A stretch of DNA of 64,000 nt, from NCBI RefSeq assembly GCF_000975095.1, contig NZ_BBRD01000001.1:424714-488713 (forward strand), given 5' to 3'. Position 1 is the stretch's first letter; every line of letters starts with the position of its first letter. The DNA is from Demequina aestuarii (lineage in GTDB: Bacteria; Actinomycetota; Actinomycetes; Actinomycetales; Demequinaceae). This document shows positions 31,401-46,400 of this stretch, one piece after another. Below the pieces are notes generated by a model that was not told where the DNA came from, made no database searches, and saw nothing but the letters and a program-made list of their open reading frames with translations. The position numbers were made by a program, and so were the translations under genes.

Positions 31401-34400
31401 TTGCCCTGGTAGTCCGCGCACAGGCGCCACAGGGCGTCGTCACGGCTCTCGGTGTTCTCGACGAAGTCCTTGAGACAGGGCACTGCTCCAGACACGCATG
31501 CCGCGCCCTTGGCATCGAGGAAGGCCTGGACATCGCCGACGGTCATCGTGGTGGGGTTGTAGAACACCTCGTCGGAGATGATGTAGCCGGGGTCGAAGTC
31601 GTCCCCGTTGGCCGCCATCGCCTGCGAGTCCACGACCATGAGGCACAACAGGGTCGCCAGGGCGACGCCCGCGCCGCGGCGGAGCCGCGTCACGGGCCCA
31701 CCGGAACAGGGGTCGCGTCTGACTGCCCGACGCTCGCTGCAGACTCGTACTCGATGACTGCGGTCCACGTGCCCTCGCTCAGGCGTGCATCGTCGACGGC
31801 CATGCGCCCGCACGAGGTGCTCGTCGCATCGGGTGCGGCGCTGCGCGTCGCAGTGTACGTCTCGGAGCCCTTGGTGAGGGTGAGGGTGCACTCGCCGTCA
31901 TCCTCGATCACGTCGGGTACGTACGAGACAACCTCGACGTTGCCGGCATAGACGTCGGCGATGGTGACGATGACGTCGACCTGCGTTCGCGGGTCCGAGT
32001 CGGCGGCTGCGGTGGGTGAGGGAGTGGCGCTGGGGGTGTCGCTCGGTGATGCGGCCGGTGTGGGGCTCGCTGACGGCGACGGCGAGACGGTCGGCGAGGG
32101 CGAGGCGGAGGGGGACGAACTGGTCCCCGCGATCGGGGCCGCGCACGCCGTCAGGGTGAGCGTGAGCGCACCGAGTGCTGTTGCGGTACGCGCGATGCGT
32201 GCTGCTCTGCCCATGAGTCCTCCTCAGAACTGCGTGTTCGCCTGCATCTTAGGCATCGACAGTAAGGGGCATCGACATGACAGGCCGGGTGCGTGAGCCA
32301 GCGTGACAATCGTCACAGATCGGTAACAGTTGGCACCGAAAGGATTCGAGGGGGTTGTCAGGAGTTCGTTAGTAACCTTTACTAACTAACCATGACGACT
32401 GACGAAGCGCAGCGAGGCTCTTCCGGACGAGCGGCCCAGGCCACTCGTGCCGCCGCCGTGCGACCCGGCGCCCGCGTACGCCCCGAGCACGCGCGCCGCC
32501 ACAACCGCGCCCTGGTCCTGCAGGCCCTCTACCGCGCCGAAGGGCTGAGCCGGGCCGACCTCGCGAGGGAGGTGGGCCTCACCCGCGTCACGATCTCTGA
32601 CCTCGTCGCGGATCTGATCGGCGAGCACTTGGTCATCGAGCTGGGGCTGCGTCCCGACTCGCGGCCGGGAAAGCCGGCGACGCTGCTCGACATCAACCGC
32701 AAGGGCTTCGTCATCGTGGGGCTCGACCTGTCCAACAACGCGGTGTTCCGCGGCGCGGTCACTGACCTGGACGGCACGGTGATCGAGCGCGGAGAGGTCG
32801 ACGTGGACGGCGTCGTGGGCGAGGGCGCCACGAACGCTGTCTACGCGCTCCTGGACGGCCTGCTCGCACGCGCCGCGTCGCCGGTCATCGGCATCGGTGT
32901 GGGGAGCCCCGGCATCGTCGACCTCGAGGGCACCGTCGTGAGCGCCCCGAACCTCGAGTGGCATCACGTCCCTCTTCAGCAGCTCATCGCCGATCGTTAC
33001 CAGCTCCCGGCCCAAGTGGCCAACGACGCGAACATGGCCGCGATCGGGGAGCGCACCTTCGGCGGCGCCGATGCGGACATGATGCTCATTCGCGTGGGCC
33101 GCGGCCTCGGCGCGGGCATCGTGGTGGGAGGCCAGCTCATCTACGGCTCGGGGTTCGCCTCGGGCGAGATCGGTCACGTGGTGGTGGGTACCGACGGCGG
33201 CGACGAGTGCGCGTGCGGCAAGCGCGGATGCCTCGAGACCTGGCTCGCCACGCCCCGGCTCGAGGCGCGCCTCGCCAACGCCTCGAATGAGGCCGAGCGC
33301 GAGGACATCCTGCGCGCCGCGGGCGAGCGGCTGGGCATCTCGCTCGGACCCGTCGTGGGAGCGCTGAACCTCAGCGAGGTCGTGCTCGCCGGCCCTCACA
33401 CCGTGCTCGGGGGTGCCCTTCTTGACGGCACCGCCGAGACGCTTCGCAGCCGCACGATGGCCGAGCTCCATGGCCACCTGACGCTGCGGATGACCACCCT
33501 GGGGCGCGACATCGTCGTGCTTGGGGCAGTGGTCATGGTCCTCACCGGCCAACTGGGGGTCTCGTGACCCCCACGCACCACCCACGACGTGGCCCTCGGG
33601 TCGCGGACGGCACACACACAACAGAAGGAAGTAGCGCAATGCTGAAGATGACACGCGGTGCGGTGGCCCTTGCCGCCGCATCAGCCATCGTCCTCGCCGG
33701 ATGCTCGTCGTCCGGATCCGATGACGAGCCGACCACCGACTCCACTGCGGGCGGCGGCGAGCCCACTGCCGAGGCCCAGGCAGAGGACATCACGCTGTGG
33801 CTGATGGGGACGGACACCCCTGACACCCTCATCGACTATCTCAAGACGGAGTATGCCGACGTCAACGGCGGCGAACTCACCGTCGAGCAGATCGGCTGGG
33901 GCGACGCGATCTCGAGTCTCACCACCGCGCTGCCGGACTCGGAGAACACCCCCGACGTGACCGAGGTGGGCAACACCCAGTCCGCGACGTTCACCACGGT
34001 GGGCGCCTTCATGGACATCACCGACATGTACGACGAGCTGGGAGGGGACTCGCTGATTCAGGGCTTCGTGGAGGCAGGCTCGGTGGGAGAGCAGCGCCTC
34101 GCGCTGCCGTACTACTTCGGCTCCCGCATGGTCTGGTACCGCAAGGACCTGTACGAGCAGGGCGGCGTCGAGGTGCCGACCGATCTCGCCGAGGTGACCG
34201 AGGTCAATGCCTCGCTCATGGACGACGGCGTGGGCGGCTTCTACGTGCCCGGCCAGAGCTGGCGAGATGGCATCTCATGGATCTTCGCGAACGGCGGTGA
34301 CATCGCCACGTACGACGGTTCGGAGTGGACCGCCACGCTGTCCTCGCCCGAGTCGATCACGGGCATGGAGCAGTGGCAGGAGCTGTTCATGGAGACCTCT

Positions 34401-37400
34401 GTCGCCCAGGTGACAGACGACGACTCCACGGCGTACGAGGCGATCAACGACGGTTTCCTCCCCGGCACGCCTGCCGCGACCACCATGGCGCCCAACTGGG
34501 CGTACTGGTCGCTCGGCGACATCGCCGAGAACGACGAGGGCGAGCCGGTCGCCACGTGGAACGAGGAGAAGTTCGGCGCCTACGCGCTTCCCGGCGTGGA
34601 CGGGGGAGTCGCTCCCGTGTTCGCGGGCGGCTCGAACATCGGCATCTCGGCCTCGACCCAGCACCCGGAAGGGGCGAAGACCCTGATGCGCATCATCTTC
34701 TCCGAGGAGTACCAGACGATGCTCGCGGAGAACGGGCTCGGCCCGGCCAACCTCGACTACGCCGACACGTACGCCGAGGTCGCCGCGATGGGCGACATCG
34801 CGCTCACGGCAGCAGAGAACGCCAAGCTCACCCCGGCCGCGCCGGGCTGGGCCGCGATCGAAGAGGCGAAGATCATGGAGCAGTACTTCGCCGCAGTCGC
34901 CGAGGGCGGCGACGTCGCCGATCTGGCCGTCGAGTACGACGATCAGATCAACGCCCTCATCAACGGCTAGGCCGTTGCCGGGCCCGGTCCGGCCGTCGAT
35001 CGACGGCCGGACCGGCACCTCCTCCTCGCCGGCCCGGGTGCGCCACCCGCGCCTGGGCCGGCGCCCGGGGCCTCGCTGACCGCCCCGCCTGACTTCCCCC
35101 CCCGTCTGACTTGCACCGAGGAACCGCCATGACCACTTCTGCGCCCGCGCGCGAGCTGCTCGACGCGCCGCCGCCGCCCGCGCGCCCGCGAACACGGCGC
35201 AAGCGCCCGCGCCTGCCGTACCTGCTCATCGCTCCCGCGCTGCTCGCGCTGCTGGTCGGCATGGGCTACCCGTTGGGGTGGCAGGTGCTCAACTCGTTCC
35301 GCGAGTACGGCCTCGCACAGCAGTTCGGCGAGGCTCCCGCATGGGTGGGTCTCGACAACTACATCGCCCTGCTCACCGACGGCGGCTTCTGGTCAGTACT
35401 GATCAAGTCCGTGGCATTCATGGCCGTCACGGCGCTCGCCACGATGGTGATCGGCATCGGGCTCGCGGTGCTGATGAAGTCGATCCCGTCGTGGTCGCGC
35501 ATCGCACTGCAGATCGCGATGCTGGTGGCGTGGGCGATGCCCATCGTCGCGCAGATGACGGTGTGGAACTGGCTCATCGACGACCGCAACGGCGTGCTCA
35601 ACTACCTGCTCAGCTACCTGCCGGGCGTGGACCTCGTGGGACACAACTGGCTGGTCGACCCATGGAGCTTCTTCGCCGTCGCGTCCATCATCATCACGTG
35701 GGCCTCCGTGCCGTTCGTCGCGCTCTCCGTGTACGCGGGCCTCACGCAGGTCTCGGAGGAGGTCGTGGAAGCGGCGCAGCTCGACGGCGCTGGCGGATTC
35801 CAGATGCTGCGGCGCGTGACGCTGCCCATCCTGCGCCCCATCCTCGTGATCCTGCTGCTGCTGCAGCTCATCTGGGATCTCCGCGTGTACGCGCAGATCG
35901 AACTGCTGCAAGGGTTCGGCGCCGCCGGAGACAAGTACGACCTGCTGGGCACGTACATCTACGGGCTCGGCATCGGCCAGGGCCACTTCGGAGTCGCGGC
36001 AGCGGCGGCGATGATCGTCCTGGTCTTCACCATCGCGCTCAGCTGGTTCTACGTGCGCGAGCTGATCAAGGAGGACCAGTCGTGACCACCAAGCGCTCTC
36101 CGCTCCGTCCCCTGTTCACGGTGCTGGCCCTCGTGCTCGCCGTGATGTGGGTCTTCCCGGTGTACTGGATGGTCAACTCGTCGTTCCAGACCTCCGCGAC
36201 CATCTCGGGTCTCACACCCACCTGGCTGCCGACCTCGGGGTCGTGGACGAACTACCGCGCGGTGTTCTCCGACTCGACCTTCTCGGGTGCGCTCGGCATG
36301 TCGCTGGCCGTGACGGGCATCGCGCTCGTGGTGTGCCTGGTGTTCGCCTTCTTGGGCGCACTCGCGGTGTCCCGGTTCCGGTTCCGCGGCCGCAAGTCGT
36401 TCGTGCTCGCCGTGATCCTCGTGCAGATGCTTCCCGCAGAGGCGATGTTCATCGCCCAATACAAGATGATCTCCGGGCTCGGTCTGCTCAACAGCATCGC
36501 GGGCGTGTCCATCATCTATATCGCCATGGTGGTGCCGTTCACGCTCTGGATGCTGCGCGGCTTCGTCGCCGGCGTGCCCGCCGACCTCGAGGAGGCGGCG
36601 ATGATGGACGGGTGCACGCGATTCGGGGCATTCATGCGCGTGACGTTCCCGCTGCTCGCCCCCGGCCTTGTCGCATCGGGCGTCTATGCCTATCTGCAGG
36701 TGTGGAACGAGTTCGCGCTCGCCTCCGTCATCCTCACCTCCGACCAGAGCGAGACGCTTCCGTTGTGGCTGCGCAACTTCGCACAGCCCTCGAGCCTGGG
36801 CATGATCGAATGGGGTCAGGTGATGGCTGGCTCGACGCTCGTCGCGATCCCGGTCATCGTGTTCTTCATGATCGTCCAGGGCCGCATGACGTCGGGCCTC
36901 GTGGGCGGGGCGGTGAAGGGATGAGCGCACTCGCGACTCTCATGCCAGGGTTCGAGGGCACCGTGCTGCCCGCGTGGGTCGAGCGACGGCTCCGGGACGG
37001 CATGGGCGGGGTGTGCCTGTTCGCCACCAATGTCGAGTCCCGCGAGCAGCTGCGATCCCTCACCGCCAGCATTCGCGCCGCGAACCCGCGGGCGGTGATC
37101 TCCATGGATGAGGAGGGCGGCGACGTGTCGCGGCTGCATCAGCGCGAAGGCTCGCCGTTCCCGGGCAACGCCGTGCTGGGCCGCCTCGACGACCCGGCGA
37201 TGACCCGTGCCGTCGGGGAGCAGGTGGGCCGGGAACTGATCGACGCCGGCATCAACCTCACCCTCGCCCCGGATGTCGACATCAACTCGAACGTGTCCAA
37301 CCCCGTCATCAGCGTGCGGTCGTTCGGGGCTGATGCGGATCTGGTGAGCCGTCACGGCGCCGCCTGGACACGAGGAGTGCAGTCGGCCGGCGTCGCTGGC

Positions 37401-40400
37401 AGCGCCAAGCACTTCCCTGGACACGGCGACACCGCGCAGGACTCTCATGTCTCCCTGCCGACGGTCGACGCGGACCTCGACACGCTGCGTGCGCGCGAGC
37501 TCGCGCCGTTCGCCGCGGTGATCGAGGCGGACGTGGCGACCATCATGAGCTCGCACATCGCCGTGCCCGCGCTCGATCCCGAGCAGCCGGCCACGTTCTC
37601 GCGGCCGATCCTGACGGACCTGCTGCGCGGCGAGATGGGCTTCGAGGGCGTCGTGGTCTCCGATGCGCTCGACATGGTGGGCGCCTCGGGCGAGATCGGC
37701 ATCCCCGCCGCCGCCGCGCGAGCCCTCGCGGCAGGCTGCGACCTGCTGTGCATCGGCACGGCGAACACCGACGAGCAGATCGACGCCATCGTCGCCGCCA
37801 TCGATGCCGCGGTAGCGCAGGGAGACCTCTCCGCACAGCGCGTGGAGGACGCGGGTGTGCGCATCGGCGCCATGGTGGAGTCCTTCAGTCAGCAGGCGGC
37901 CGATGCGGTCGCGGCTGGAAGCACGGCCGCTGGCCTCGGCCAGGCCTCGGTGCGAGCGGCGTTTCACGTCTCCGAGCGCGTCGCAATCAGGCTGCAGGGC
38001 CTGGTGTCCGACACCCGGCCGCGTCACTGGATCCAGCTCGAGCCGGACGCGAACATCGCCGTGGGTCACTCGCCGTGGGGGCCGTTCGCGGCGGGCGTCG
38101 GGGCAGACGTGGTGGTGCGACCCGGCGATGCCCTCGATCTCGACGCCATTCCGCAGGAGGCGGTCCTGGTCGTGGTCGGCAAGGACAACCATCGTCACGC
38201 CTGGATCCGCGAGGTCATCGAGAGCGTGCGGGCACTGGACCCCATCGTCGTGGACATGGGGTGGCCGGACCTGACCGCACCGTATGCGGACCTCGCGACG
38301 TTCGGCGCCTCTCGCCTCGTCGGAGCCGCTCTTGCCGAGGTGCTCTCGTGACCGCCCCGCGCATCGGCGTCGACATCGGCGGCACCAAGGTCGATGCGGT
38401 CGTGCTCGGCGCCGACGATGCGCTGCTCGCTCGCCACCGCATGCCGGTGACGAGGGGCGCGGAGGGCGTCATCGCGTCCGCGTGCGAGGCGGTGGCGCAG
38501 GCGACCTCCCATGCCGGGATCGAGGTCGCCGACGCCGCCGGCGTGGGCATCGGCATCCCGGGCGCCGTGAGGGGCGGCGTCGTCGAGCATGCGCTGAACC
38601 TCGACGTCGAGCGACTCGCACTCGCGGACGTGCTGCGCGACCGCTGGGGAGTGCCCGTGACCGTCGAGAACGACGTCAACGTCGCTGCGCTCGGTGCATG
38701 GCACCTGCTTGGTGACGGGCCCTCGTCAGTCGCGTACCTCAACGTGGGGACGGGGCTTGCCGCGGGCCTGATCCTGGACGGTAGCCTGTGGCGCGGTGGC
38801 AGGGGAGCGGCGGGCGAGATCGGCCACATCTCGATCGACCCGGCGGGCCCAGTCGGGGCGGACGGTCTGCCCGGGGGGCTCGAGACCTACGCGTCCGGCA
38901 GCGGGATGGTGCAGCAGTGGGGCCGCGACGGCGCAGCCGCCGTGGACGTGCTGCGCGCCGCGCGTGCCGGCGACGAGCGCGCGCAGCAGATCCGCACGGG
39001 TCTCATGCAGGGCGTCGCCACTGCCGTGCGCGTGCTCGTGCTGACGCTCGACGTCGATCGCGTGATGCTCGGCGGCGGGCTCACTGGCCTGCGCTACGAA
39101 CTGCTTGACGGTGCTCGCAGGGTGATTCGTGGATGGGAGGCGGCCTCACCGTTCCTCGCGTCGCTCGACATGGGCGGGCGCATGGTCCTGGCTCCCCACG
39201 GGGAGCCCATCGCCGCGATCGGCGCCGCGAAGCTGGAGGTGGAACGTGGCTGAGATGCTGGTCTTCGATACCGCAGAGAAGGGCGCGCAGGTGGTCGCCG
39301 ACCACATCGCGCGGGCCGTCCATGCGACTCGGGAGTTCACGCTCGGAGTCGCCACCGGCTCGAGCCCTCTGCCGGTCTACGCCGCTCTCGCACGGCACGC
39401 CTCCCAGGGAGCGGACTTCTCGCGCGTCAGCGCCTTCGCGCTCGACGAGTACGTGGGCCTGCCTTCCGGTCACCCCCAGTCCTACGCCGAGGTGGTGGCG
39501 CGTGATGTCACCGATCCGCTCGGCCTCGACCCGGCGCGAGTGCGGGTTCCGGATGGCGGGGCCGAGCGGATCGAGAGCGCTGGCGAGCGCTACGAGGCCG
39601 CCCTCGACGCCCACGGCGGCGTGGACCTCCAACTCCTCGGCATCGGCGCCACCGGTCACCTGGGCTTCAATGAGCCCGGATCGTCCTTCGCGTCCCTCAC
39701 CCGGGTGAAGACCCTCACGGAGCGCACCCGCCAGGACAACGCCCGGTTCTTCGACTCGCTGGACGAGGTGCCGATGCACTGCGTCACGCAGGGCCTGGGC
39801 ACCATCCTCCGAGCTCGTCACCTGGTGCTGCTCGCGTTCGGCGACGGCAAGGCCGATGCGGTGGCTGCCGCCGCCGAAGGCCCGGTCACCGCCTCGATGC
39901 CCGGCTCGGCCATCCAGCTGCACCCGCGGGTGACGGTGGTGCTGGATGAGGCGGCGGCATCCCGCCTCGCCCATCGCGACTACTACGAGTGGGCGCAGCG
40001 TCACAAGCCCGCGTGGCAGGGAATCTAGCGATGGGTCAGGGCGCATTCACTGACATCCACGGTCATGGTGGCGGGGGACACTCCTTCGGTGACAGTGTCG
40101 ACGGCACGCTCGCCGCGGCTGCGGCGCATCGGGAGGCAGGGACTCGCGCGATGGTGGCGTCCCTCGTCTCCCTGCCGCTGGCGGAGCTGGAGCGCCAGAT
40201 CGGCGTGGTGCGAGAGGCGATGAACAGTGACCCATCGCTGCTGGGCATCCATCTCGAGGGACCATTCCTCGCGCCGTCGCGCAAGGGTGCTCACGATCCC
40301 GGGAGTCTGGCGCTGCCGACACCGGAGTTGGTGGGGCGGCTGCTGGGTGCGTGTGGCGATGCGCTCCGACAGATCACCATGGCGCCCGAACTGCCCGGCG

Positions 40401-43400
40401 CTCTCGAAGCCATCGAGACCTTCGTCGACGCAGGGGTCGCAGTCGCGGTGGGTCACACGGACGCTGACGCCCCCGTGGCTCGGGAGGCCTTCGATCGCGG
40501 CGCGACGCTGGTCACGCACGCCTTCAACGCCATGCATGGCATTGCGGGCCGCGAGATCGGTCCCGTCGGGGCGGCCCTCGACGACTCCCGGGTGTTCATC
40601 GAGGTCATCGCCGACGGGATCCACGTGGATCCCGCATTGATCGCGACGCTGTTCCGCGCCGCTCCGGGCCGCATCGTGCTCGTCACCGACGCCATGGCCG
40701 CGGCAGCGTCATCCGACGGCCGCTACCTGCTCGGGTCGCGCGAGGTCGAGGTCAGTGGTGGCCGCGCGGTACTGACCGGTACCGGCACCCTCGCCGGGTC
40801 GACGCTCACGCTCCGAAGAGCGGTCGAGGTCTGCGTCGAGGCAGGGGTGCCGCGCGACGACGCCGTCGCCGCCGCATCGGCCGTGCCGAGAGCAGCGCTC
40901 GGTCTCGACTGAGCGCGCCTCGCCGCGTCAGCTGAAGACGATGGTGCGGTGACCGTCCAGGAGCACGCGGTGCTCCGCGTGCCACCCGACTGCGCGAGCC
41001 AGTGCCCGCCGCTCCACGTCGGCGCCGAGCGCGGTGAGGGTCTCCGGCGTCGCCGTGTGATCCACCCGGTCCACGTCCTGCTCGATGATGGGCCCCTCGT
41101 CGAGGTCCGCCGTGACGTAGTGGGCGGTCGCTCCGATGAGCTTGACGCCGCGGTCATGGGCCTGGAAGTAGGGGCGCGCGCCCTTGAAGCTGGGCAGGAA
41201 CGAGTGGTGGATGTTGATGGCGCGCCCGTGGAGCGCCGTGGACAGCTCCGGCGACAGGATCTGCATGTAGCGCGCGAGGACGACGAGCTCGACGCCCAGC
41301 TCCTCGACCAGCGCGAGCAGCCGCGACTCGGACTCTGGCTTGGTGTCAGCGGTGACGGGAATGTGGTGGAAGGGCTTGCCGTAGAACTCGGCGAGATCCT
41401 TGAGGGTCTCGTGATTGCCCACCACGGCCGCGATGTCGACCGGCAGGGTGCCCGCTCGCTCCCGGAACAGCAGGTCGTTCACGCAGTGGGCCGCGCGCGA
41501 GACCAACACGATGGTCCGCATGGGCCGGCCCGCGACGTCGAGCGTCCACGTCATCGTGAATCGCTCAGCGAGGTCGGTCACGGCGGCATCGAGCTCCTCA
41601 CGCGACGCGTGCGACGCGAACTCGACGCGCATGAAGAACAGCCCGGTGTCGGGGTCGCCGAACTGCTGGCTCTCGGTGATGTTGCCCTCGTGGCTCGCGA
41701 GCAGGCCGGAGACGGCATGCACGATGCCGGGGCGGTCAGGGCACGAGAGGCTGAGGATCCACGATCCCGGTCGTTCGGAAGGCATGCGCCGATCTTAGCC
41801 AGCGCCGCGCGGCGCACGTCACGGCGTGTGGCGGCGATGCTGGCAAGATGGACCCATGGCTGAGTCAGACGGAGTGCGCATCGACGTCATCGGCGTCGAC
41901 CACGTGGGTGAACTCTTGACGGTGCGGCGCGCCGCGTTCGTCACCGAGGCCCAGTTGTACGACGACCCCAACATCCCCGCGCTCACGCAGACCCTCGATG
42001 AGCTGCAGGTCGACCTCGAGTCCGACGACGTCGTGACCTTGGGGGCGTGGCAGGGCCACCGCCTCATCGGCTCGATCCGCGTGGGGATCGATGGAGACAA
42101 GGCGACCATCGGCCGCCTCGCCGTGGTTCCCGACCTCCAGGGCCAGGGCATCGGCACCCAGCTGCTCTTCGCCGTGCTCGGCCACCTGCCCGAGTCGACC
42201 AAGGAGGTCTGGGTCTTCACCGGCCAGAACTCCAAGCACAACATCGCGCTGTACAACAAGGCGGGCTACGACCACCAGTTCGACCAGGTGGCGGGCGACC
42301 TCACCTACGCGTACCTCAAGAAGGTCCTCGAGGCGGGCGCCGTGGTCTCGGATGATCTCGACGACAACGCGGTGCGCGGCGACAACTGACTGCTCTCGTC
42401 CGGTCCCCTCTCTGAGAGCGGCCTGAGAGGCCTGTCCCGCACAGTGGAGGGGTGACGTCCCCCTCCGCCCTTGCCCTGCATCGGTCGCTGACGCCGCGCA
42501 GCGACGCCCGTCGCGAGATCGCTTCGCCTCCCGGTCGCGACCGCTCGATCGACGCCGCCGTGGGTCTGCTGGTGATGCTCGTCGTGTTCAGCCACGCGAT
42601 CGGGCCGCTGTCCGGCCGTCCCGCCGAGGCGATCACGCAGTGGCTGTTCATGTTCCACATGCCTGCGTTCGTGTTCCTCTCGGGCTACCTCACGCGCAAG
42701 TCGTCCGGGTGGTCGCCGCGTGCGCTCGCGGGGCGTCTGCTGTTTCCCTTCGCCGTCTTCCAGGTGCTGCACCTCGGCGCCGCGTCCCTCGTGGCGGGAG
42801 AGATCTCCACGCCCACGCCGCTCGTTCCCGCCTGGACCACCTGGTACCTGTTGTCCCTCTTCGCATGGCGTGTGGCCGCCCCGTGGCTGGCGAGGATTCC
42901 GCACGTCCTTCCCGTGAGCGTCGGCGTGTCCATCACCGCGGGCGGACTGGCCGTCATCGGCCCTCAACTGTCGCTCGGCCGGACCCTCGGCTTCCTGCCG
43001 TTCTTCGTCCTCGGCCTGGTATGGCGCGACGCGTGGTTCGCACGCCTGCGCTCCCCAAGCATCCGGATCGCCTCCGCCGCGCTGTTCGCCGGGGCATGGG
43101 TGCTCGCGTACCTCACGGAGCCGATCCTGAACCGTGGCGTGTTCTTCCTCCACGAGGACTACGGGGACCTCGACTTCACGTTCATCGAAGGCGCCGCCCT
43201 GCGCGCGGCGGTGCTCGCGACCGGAGGCCTGCTGACACTCGCGCTCGTGTCTCTCACGGGATGGAGCTCGCGGGTGGCCGCGCGCATCGGCGCCGGCTCG
43301 CTCGTCGTGTATCTGCTGCATCCGTTCGCTCTGTACCCGATCCGTGACGACGGCTACGGCGCCGCGCTGCCCGAGGCGGCGTGGCTCGCGCTGATCGCCA

Positions 43401-46400
43401 TCGCGACCGTCGCGTTCGCGTGGGCCGTGTCGCACCGCGTCGTCGCGCGCGCGACGGCGCCGCTCATGGACCATCGATGGTGGGCGGGCGAACGGACGGC
43501 GTGACGGGGCTCGCCTCGGGCCGATGCGCGTTGCTAGACTGACGCCCGTCGCGACTGGCGCAGTGGGTCACCACGAGGGAGCGGCACATCATCAGACTGT
43601 TGGTCGTACGCCTGGGCCAAGGTCACCGGACAACCGGCGGCCCCGTGTGCCGCCACAGACAAGGACACTGATGAGCACTGATTCCAGCGCCACCGCAGCG
43701 GTCATGAACGCGACCCTGCAGGACTTCGACCCCGAGATCGCCCAGGTCCTCGACCGCGAGCTCGTGCGTCAGCAGACCTACCTCGAGATGATCGCGTCCG
43801 AGAACTTCGTGCCGCGCTCCGTGCTGCAGGCACAGGGCTCGGTCCTGACCAACAAGTACGCCGAGGGCTACCCCGGCCGCCGGTATTACGGCGGCTGCGA
43901 AGAGGTGGACGTCGCGGAGAACATCGCCCGTGATCGCGCGAAGTCGCTGTTCGGCGCCGAGTACGCGAACGTGCAGCCGCACTCGGGAGCCACGGCCAAC
44001 GCGGCAGTGCTGCACGCGCTCATCAATCCGGGCGACAAGATCATGGGGCTGTCCCTCGCGCACGGCGGCCACCTCACGCACGGCATGAAGCTCAACTTCT
44101 CCGGCAAGCTCTACGAAGTCGCGGCCTACGGCGTCGACGAGCAGACCCACCGCCTGGACATGGACGAGGTGCGCAAGCAGGCCCTCGCCGAGCGCCCCGA
44201 CGTGATCATCGCCGGCTGGTCCGCCTACCCGCGCCACATCGACTTCGAGGCGTTCCGGTCCATTGCCGACGAGGTGGGCGCCAAGCTGTGGACCGACATG
44301 GCGCACTTCGCCGGCCTGGTCGCCGCGGGTCTCCACCCGTCGCCCGTGCCGCACTCGGACGTGGTGTCGACCACGATCCACAAGACCATCGGTGGCCCCC
44401 GCTCGGGCATGATCCTGTCGCGCGACACCGAGCTCGCCAAGAAGCTCAACTCCGCAGTCTTCCCGGGACAGCAGGGCGGCCCTCTCATGCACGTGATCGC
44501 TGCGAAGGCGGTCGCCCTCAAGGCGGCTGCGGCGCCCGAGTTCAAGGAGCGCCAGCAGCGGGTCATCGAGGGCGCGCGCATCATCGCGGAGCGCCTGGTG
44601 GCGGCCGATGCGACCGAGGCCGGCATCTCCGTCGTCACCGGCGGCACCGATGTCCACCTGGTGCTCGCCGACCTCAGGAACTCGCAGCTCGACGGCCAGC
44701 AGGCCGAGGACCTCCTGCACTCGGTGGGCATCACCGTGAACCGCAACGCGGTCCCGTTCGACCCGCGTCCGCCGATGGTCACCTCCGGGCTGCGCATCGG
44801 CACCCCGGCGCTGGCATCGCGCGGCTTCGGTGCCGAGGAGTTCACGGAGGTCGCCGACGTCATCGCGACGGCGCTCAAGGGCGGCGCTGACGTGGACGCC
44901 CTGCGCGCACGCGTCAAGGCGCTGGCCGACGACTTCCCGCTGTACGACGGGCTCCAGCAGTAGTGGGGGCTCCCGACACCGTGGGAGTCGACGCAGGGGC
45001 ACGACGACTCGACGGCAAGGCGACCGCCGCGACCATCAAGGCGGAGCTGACCGAGAGGGTCGCGGCGCTCGCTGAGCGCGGCGTCACTCCCGGGCTCGGC
45101 ACGCTGCTGGTCGGAGACGACCCGGGTTCGACCTGGTACGTCAACGGCAAGCACGCCGACTGCGCCGAGGTGGGGATCTCCTCGATTCGCGAGGATCTCC
45201 CCGCCACCGCCACTCAGGCCGAGATCGAGGCCGCAGTGACCCGCCTCAACGAGGACCCGGCCTGCACGGGCTTCATCGTTCAGCTGCCGCTGCCCGAGGG
45301 CGTCGATGCGAACCGCGTGCTCGAGACCATCGACCCCGCCAAGGACGCCGATGGGCTGCACCCCACGAACCTGGGGCGGCTCGTGCTGCGCGTGGCGGGG
45401 CCCATCGAGTCGCCGCTGCCGTGCACGCCCAAGGGCATCATCGAGCTCATCGAGCGCCATGGGGTGTCTTTGCAGGGCAAGGACATCGTGGTGGTGGGTC
45501 GTGGCACGACCGTGGGCCGGAGCATCGGCCTGCTGCTCACCCGCAAGGCCGTCAACGCGACCGTGACGCTGTGCCACACCGGCACGGCGGACCTCGCCTC
45601 GCACACGCGCGGAGCCGACGTGATCGTGGCGGCGGCGGGCGTGCCCGGGATCATCACCGCGGACATGGTGAAGGACGGTGCCGTGCTCATCGACGTTGGA
45701 GTGTCCCGCGTGACGGACCCCGAGACCGGCAAGTCGAAGGTGGCAGGAGACATCTCGCCCGAGGCGATCGAGAAGTCGTCGTGGTTCTCGCCCAACCCTG
45801 GTGGGGTGGGGCCGATGACGCGCGCGATGCTGCTGTCCAACGTGGTCGAGCAGGCGGAGCGCGGCCTCAGCGCGTCGTAGCTCTTCTGAGTCAGCCCTCG
45901 GGCTGGTCCGGGACCTCCTCTCCGTCAGTGCTCTCGACGGGGGCTGGTGGTGGCCATTCGCGCCACCCCAGCTCCCGCGAGATGGTGCGCGCAGTCTCGC
46001 GCACGTGGTTGCCGATCTGAGGGTCGGGCGGGATGTCACTCGTAGGCAGCACCACCTCGATGGCGGCGACCACCTCTCCCGTGCGGTCCGCGATCGGCGC
46101 CGCGATGGCGGATTCGCCGAGGACCGCCTCGTCGCGCTCATGCGCCAGGGTGTTCGCCACGATGCCGGGAAGCGTGGCGAGGAGCGCCTCGGGATCCACG
46201 ATGGTGTCTCCCGTGAGCGGGCGCAGCGGGGCATCCGTGACCTGACGCGCCAGCTGCGGGTGGTACGCGAGCAGCACCTTACCCATCGCTGACGCGTGGG
46301 CCGGGATGGTGAGGCCGGTCTCGTACATCTGCTGGCTTCCGTCGGGGCGCCGGTTGTGGTGGACGATCAGCACCTCGTCGAACAGATCGACTCCCAGCCG